The position numbers and the translations under genes are program-made. 64,000 nucleotides of DNA from positions 186,001-250,000 of the forward strand of contig NW_023501063.1 in NCBI RefSeq assembly GCF_014066305.1, in the 5' to 3' direction. Below, piece by piece: positions 61,418-64,000 of the stretch (position 1 is its first letter; the number at the start of each line of letters is the position of its first letter). Below the pieces are notes generated by a model. It saw only the letters and a program-made list of their open reading frames with translations. It was not told where the DNA came from and did not search any database. The stretch comes from Letharia columbiana (taxonomy: Eukaryota; Ascomycota; Lecanoromycetes; Lecanorales; Parmeliaceae).

Positions 61418-62891
61418 TCAAGTCTCAGTCTCCGCTTCGATCAAGCTCTCAGTTCCCTGTTCATAAGTCCAGACCCCTGTAACTTTCAGTCCTGCCTGCC
61501 CAAGCAAACCCCTCCACTGCTTTTCCGTCCGCTCCCTGACGGCGCCCAAAGCCATCATCAACCAGTCCATGGATGTGATCGACCACGCCGCTCCGACGTC
61601 GGGAACGACGTTCTCATTGATAAGCAGCTTTGAGTATCCGGGTCGCATAGCAGGCACAATGTTTCGAAGAATCTTGAGACACGAAGCATCATCCCAGTCG
61701 TGGAGGACGGAGTGCAGATAATATGCTCTAGCACCTAGGTCAACGCCCAGTCAGCTTCTCGCGCAACTCAAACCGATTTTGATGCGAACCTTTGACAGAT
61801 CGTGGAGTGAAGAAGTCATGGGTAGTCAACTCAATGCCATCCGAAGCCTTGCCGATTTGGGCGATGACTTCCGGCTGGTCCTGTAGCACTAAGTGACCCC
61901 GAATGCCTGGATGCTTGACTTTCAGCTCCTCTAGATCGTGACCCAGACCGCCTCCTACGTCCACAAGGAAGACCGGATTTTTTTCGTCATTTGGCGTGTC
62001 GACTCCGAGTCTTTCTTTCAGTGGGTAAAAGCCTTCGTCCATCCAGCTGCGCTTCCCGTGACGGTATCCGCTCATGTAGTTGTTGAAATGTTCGGAATGC
62101 TCAGGTCTCTCCCCTAGCCATACAAAGAAGGGTTCTTTGGTGTGGTGGGCGTGTTGGAACGGTCCATCGGCGATGTTCCTCGGGTTTTGATACTTGGTGT
62201 TTTTGAGATAACCAGGCGTCCCGTGAAAGGACGGGCCTGCAACGTCAAAGCTGCAGTGGGTCAGCATGACAAGCGGCAAAAGCGGGATGTCGCTTGCAAA
62301 CCAGTAGCTGATCCCATCACGGTGTTTGGGAAAAGTCAGGGCATTAGAAAAATGAGTTGGGGAGAATTCATCGGCACCCGTTTCGCCAACGATGTTCATG
62401 GCGGAAAGATGCTTCATCGTCCGAGCTACCCATGATGGGAGAGTAAGCGGTCAAGTCTCGTTGCAGTCATGCACAGGGGATCCGGTTGGACTCGAAAACC
62501 ATACCGACCAATGAGTCCTCGGCGCCCGTCTGGCTTGCAAGCTTCGAGATGTTTTACGAATCGCCGCCAGCTTCGTTGAGGGCATCGAAGATCTTCAAGT
62601 CGACTGCGGTTTTGATCGCTGCAAACCGGGCCGACTGGATGGAATCAGTTTATGCTTTTTCGTAGGATAGGATTCCATAATGTCTTCAGATAAGGCGCTG
62701 TGCTATACCTCTGCCCAGCCAATTCTCTGGACGGTTTCGCTTGGCGTCTCCACCATCGCGGTCAATCGATGAGATAGCGCCAACAAGCCTTCTCGGGCCC
62801 CTGGCTGGGCTTGACGGACAGGGTCAACGAGCGTGTTCATCGCCCTTACCACGCTGGTGGCATTTTCCAGGTGGTTACTCGAGAGATCCAT
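61418..62891 (-). CDS. SAM-dependent O-methyltransferase (COMT-like), interrupted by an in-frame TAA
   Basis: It transfers methyl from S-adenosylmethionine to a hydroxyl, usually of a polyketide or other aromatic. Exons 62,891-62,709; 62,634-62,505; 62,425-61,790; 61,734-61,418 would give 421 aa. The dimerisation/winged-helix part has 'ARFAAIKTAVDLKIFDALN' and 'MKHLSAMNIVGETG'. The SAM-binding glycine motif 'FLVDVGGGLGHDLEEL' is at ~257-266. The catalytic base His lies in 'YYLHSVLHDWDDASCLKIL'. In exon 2 the codon at 62,556-62,554 is TAA ('GGDS-stop-NISKLASQTG'), in frame at codon 88. CAA to TAA would explain it. No splice of reasonable length removes it while keeping frame. The gene may be a recent pseudogene or contain a base error. 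Everything else is intact. Confidence 0.85.
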
Positions 62892-63729
62892 GGTGGTGTA
62901 TACACCTGACGATGTGGACAGCGAACAGATCTAGCTGTCAAGACACGCTATGGTCGACTGGTTGCGACGACAGAAAAAGTCGGGAATGGCACGAGGGGTT
63001 ACTCTTGCCAAAATGAGATGATTGTGAGTGGGCGCAGCCGTTTAGTACGGACAAGGGTTTGGATTCACCATTCATCTCGGAGCAGCGACTTACATACGAT
63101 CAGTAACCCACTGAGGCTGTGCACCTTTTTTGTTCCTGCGTATAGAGTTCTACATCTTACTTGTAGCCCAGTTGGCCTCGCAGGGGTGTGGAGTACATTG
63201 CGTGCCCGGGGAGTCAATGCATACTTCAGCTTGGTAATCAGCTCGTGGTTCATTGCATATCAACCGGTATTGTACGAGATGGGAAAACCTGGATGCAGGC
63301 TACTCTACGGTACTAATTGTTTCAGGACCCCTATCCGTACTTTATGCTCGGGAAAGGTGCCCGCAAGAACTAATTACTTTACCGGTGGCTGCCGATTCTC
63401 TCGAAGACCATTTCCTTGATGACCTAGTGCGGTCGCGAAAGATTTTGACGGTTGATGATGGAAAAGACACTGTCGATGATTTCTGTCAATATCTGAGGGT
63501 CGTATGCCGCTTCAGTTGCCATTTCTTGTGCTGACGGTCGAGGGAACACATCGCTAGCATTCATAGTAAACCTCAGTACTCATGGAGCAACTAGGCTTAT
63601 TGAAACATTGTCTCACTATGACCAGCGCAGTCGCCACTGATGAGGCCAAATGTTCAGGCTTTCAGAATTGCTTAGGCGCCGTACATCACCAAGAAAGGAA
63701 GCAACTTAGACTACCAATGCCGTCCAGCC
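62892..63729. other. Intergenic upstream of the O-methyltransferase
   Basis: About 840 bp with only short, overlapping, unsupported ORFs. Probably contains the methyltransferase promoter. Confidence 0.45.
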
Positions 63730-63999
63730 TCAGGAACCTCCAACACCATTGTCAGCATCGTCGCCGGCACCAATATCAGTTGCATCTTTAGCCAAAAACT
63801 CGGGAACCATCTCTATCCTCGCCAGACCAAGCTCCTCGTTTCCCCTCCCAACTAACAATTCTACCCTCCCCTCATCCCATCCTCTTGCTCTCGCCGCCTC
63901 GGCCACTAGCTCCTCCATGCGGAGACTCCAAGCGCTGTTCTCTTCCTCCGTCTCATCATCCACTATTTCCAGCAGATCCACACCTCTGCCTTCCAGCAT
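63730..63999 (-). CDS. Acidic hypothetical protein, possibly the 3' end of a gene leaving the window
   Basis: An 89-codon ORF open to the window edge. The ATG at 63,999 may be internal. The middle ('WSLRMEELVAEAARARGWDE') is predicted helical, and the tail is Asp/Gly-rich. No family recognised. Codon usage resembles neighbouring genes, but the piece is too short to be sure it is coding. Confidence 0.3.
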   Translation of the reverse strand: MLEGRGVDLLEIVDDETEEENSAWSLRMEELVAEAARARGWDEGRVELLVGRGNEELGLARIEMVPEFLAKDATDIGAGDDADNGVGGS

Positions 64000-64000
64000 C

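Noticed and set aside
62554..62577. A 24-nt intron (GTAAAA..CAAG) removing the methyltransferase stop
   Set aside because: Far below the minimal spliceosomal intron length seen in this window (about 49 nt), although it would restore a frame.

Overview
The window looks like filamentous ascomycete (Pezizomycotina) DNA. Genes carry short spliceosomal introns (about 50-80 nt) with GT-AG borders and CTAAC/CTGAC-like branch points. Recognisable products are typical fungal ones: squalene synthase, APC11, SAM37, a ZIP transporter and mercaptopyruvate sulfurtransferase. The genome is strongly bipartite: gene-bearing DNA of normal composition is interrupted by very AT-rich blocks with almost no CpA/TpG, the signature of repeat-induced point mutation (RIP). 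The class (Leotiomycetes or Dothideomycetes) cannot be fixed from sequence reading alone.

Layout. 1-20,880 is AT-rich and holds two head-to-head copies of one large decayed repeat (copy 1 reversed, 1-~9,035; copy 2 forward, ~10,105-20,280), forming a giant inverted repeat with a ~1.1 kb spacer. 20,881-21,336 is a small GC-normal island that I read as an intact 456-bp terminal-repeat retrotransposon in miniature (TRIM): 111-bp LTRs, TG..CA ends, a perfect 5-bp target duplication, a tRNA-type primer-binding site and tRNA-like A/B boxes. 21,342-23,230 is a different AT-rich relic. It is followed by a 24-bp tandem repeat, a C tract and ~500 bp of almost pure A that may be an artefact. 23,881-27,900 has normal composition but no convincing gene except a possible proline-rich secreted protein.

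27,914-42,150 is a housekeeping block: ERG9 (-) and a DnaJ-X protein (+) share a divergent promoter; a hypothetical (-); APC11 (-) and a TUM1-like sulfurtransferase (+) share another; then a small basic hypothetical (-), a PIN-like large disordered protein (+) and an 823-aa Ser/Pro-rich coiled-coil protein (-). 42,804-44,690 is a fungal transcription-factor pseudogene with three in-frame stops, all explicable as C-to-T changes. Next to it an FAD monooxygenase gene is cut at 45,182. A third copy of the AT-rich repeat fills 45,225-55,038, and the C-terminal tail of an FAD monooxygenase, same strand and order, reappears at 55,041-55,340. The repeat therefore appears to have split and partly replaced that gene.

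55,997-61,234 carries a ZIP zinc transporter (+), SAM37/metaxin (-) and an intact-looking multi-exon FAD monooxygenase (+). A convergent O-methyltransferase (-) follows with one in-frame TAA. The monooxygenase and methyltransferase pair looks like a small specialised-metabolism module, with the broken monooxygenase and transcription factor on the other side of the AT block as possible remnants of a larger cluster. The window ends in a short acidic ORF of unknown function.

Exon coordinates were worked out by hand from reading frame, splice consensus and family knowledge. Copy boundaries in the AT-rich blocks are approximate.
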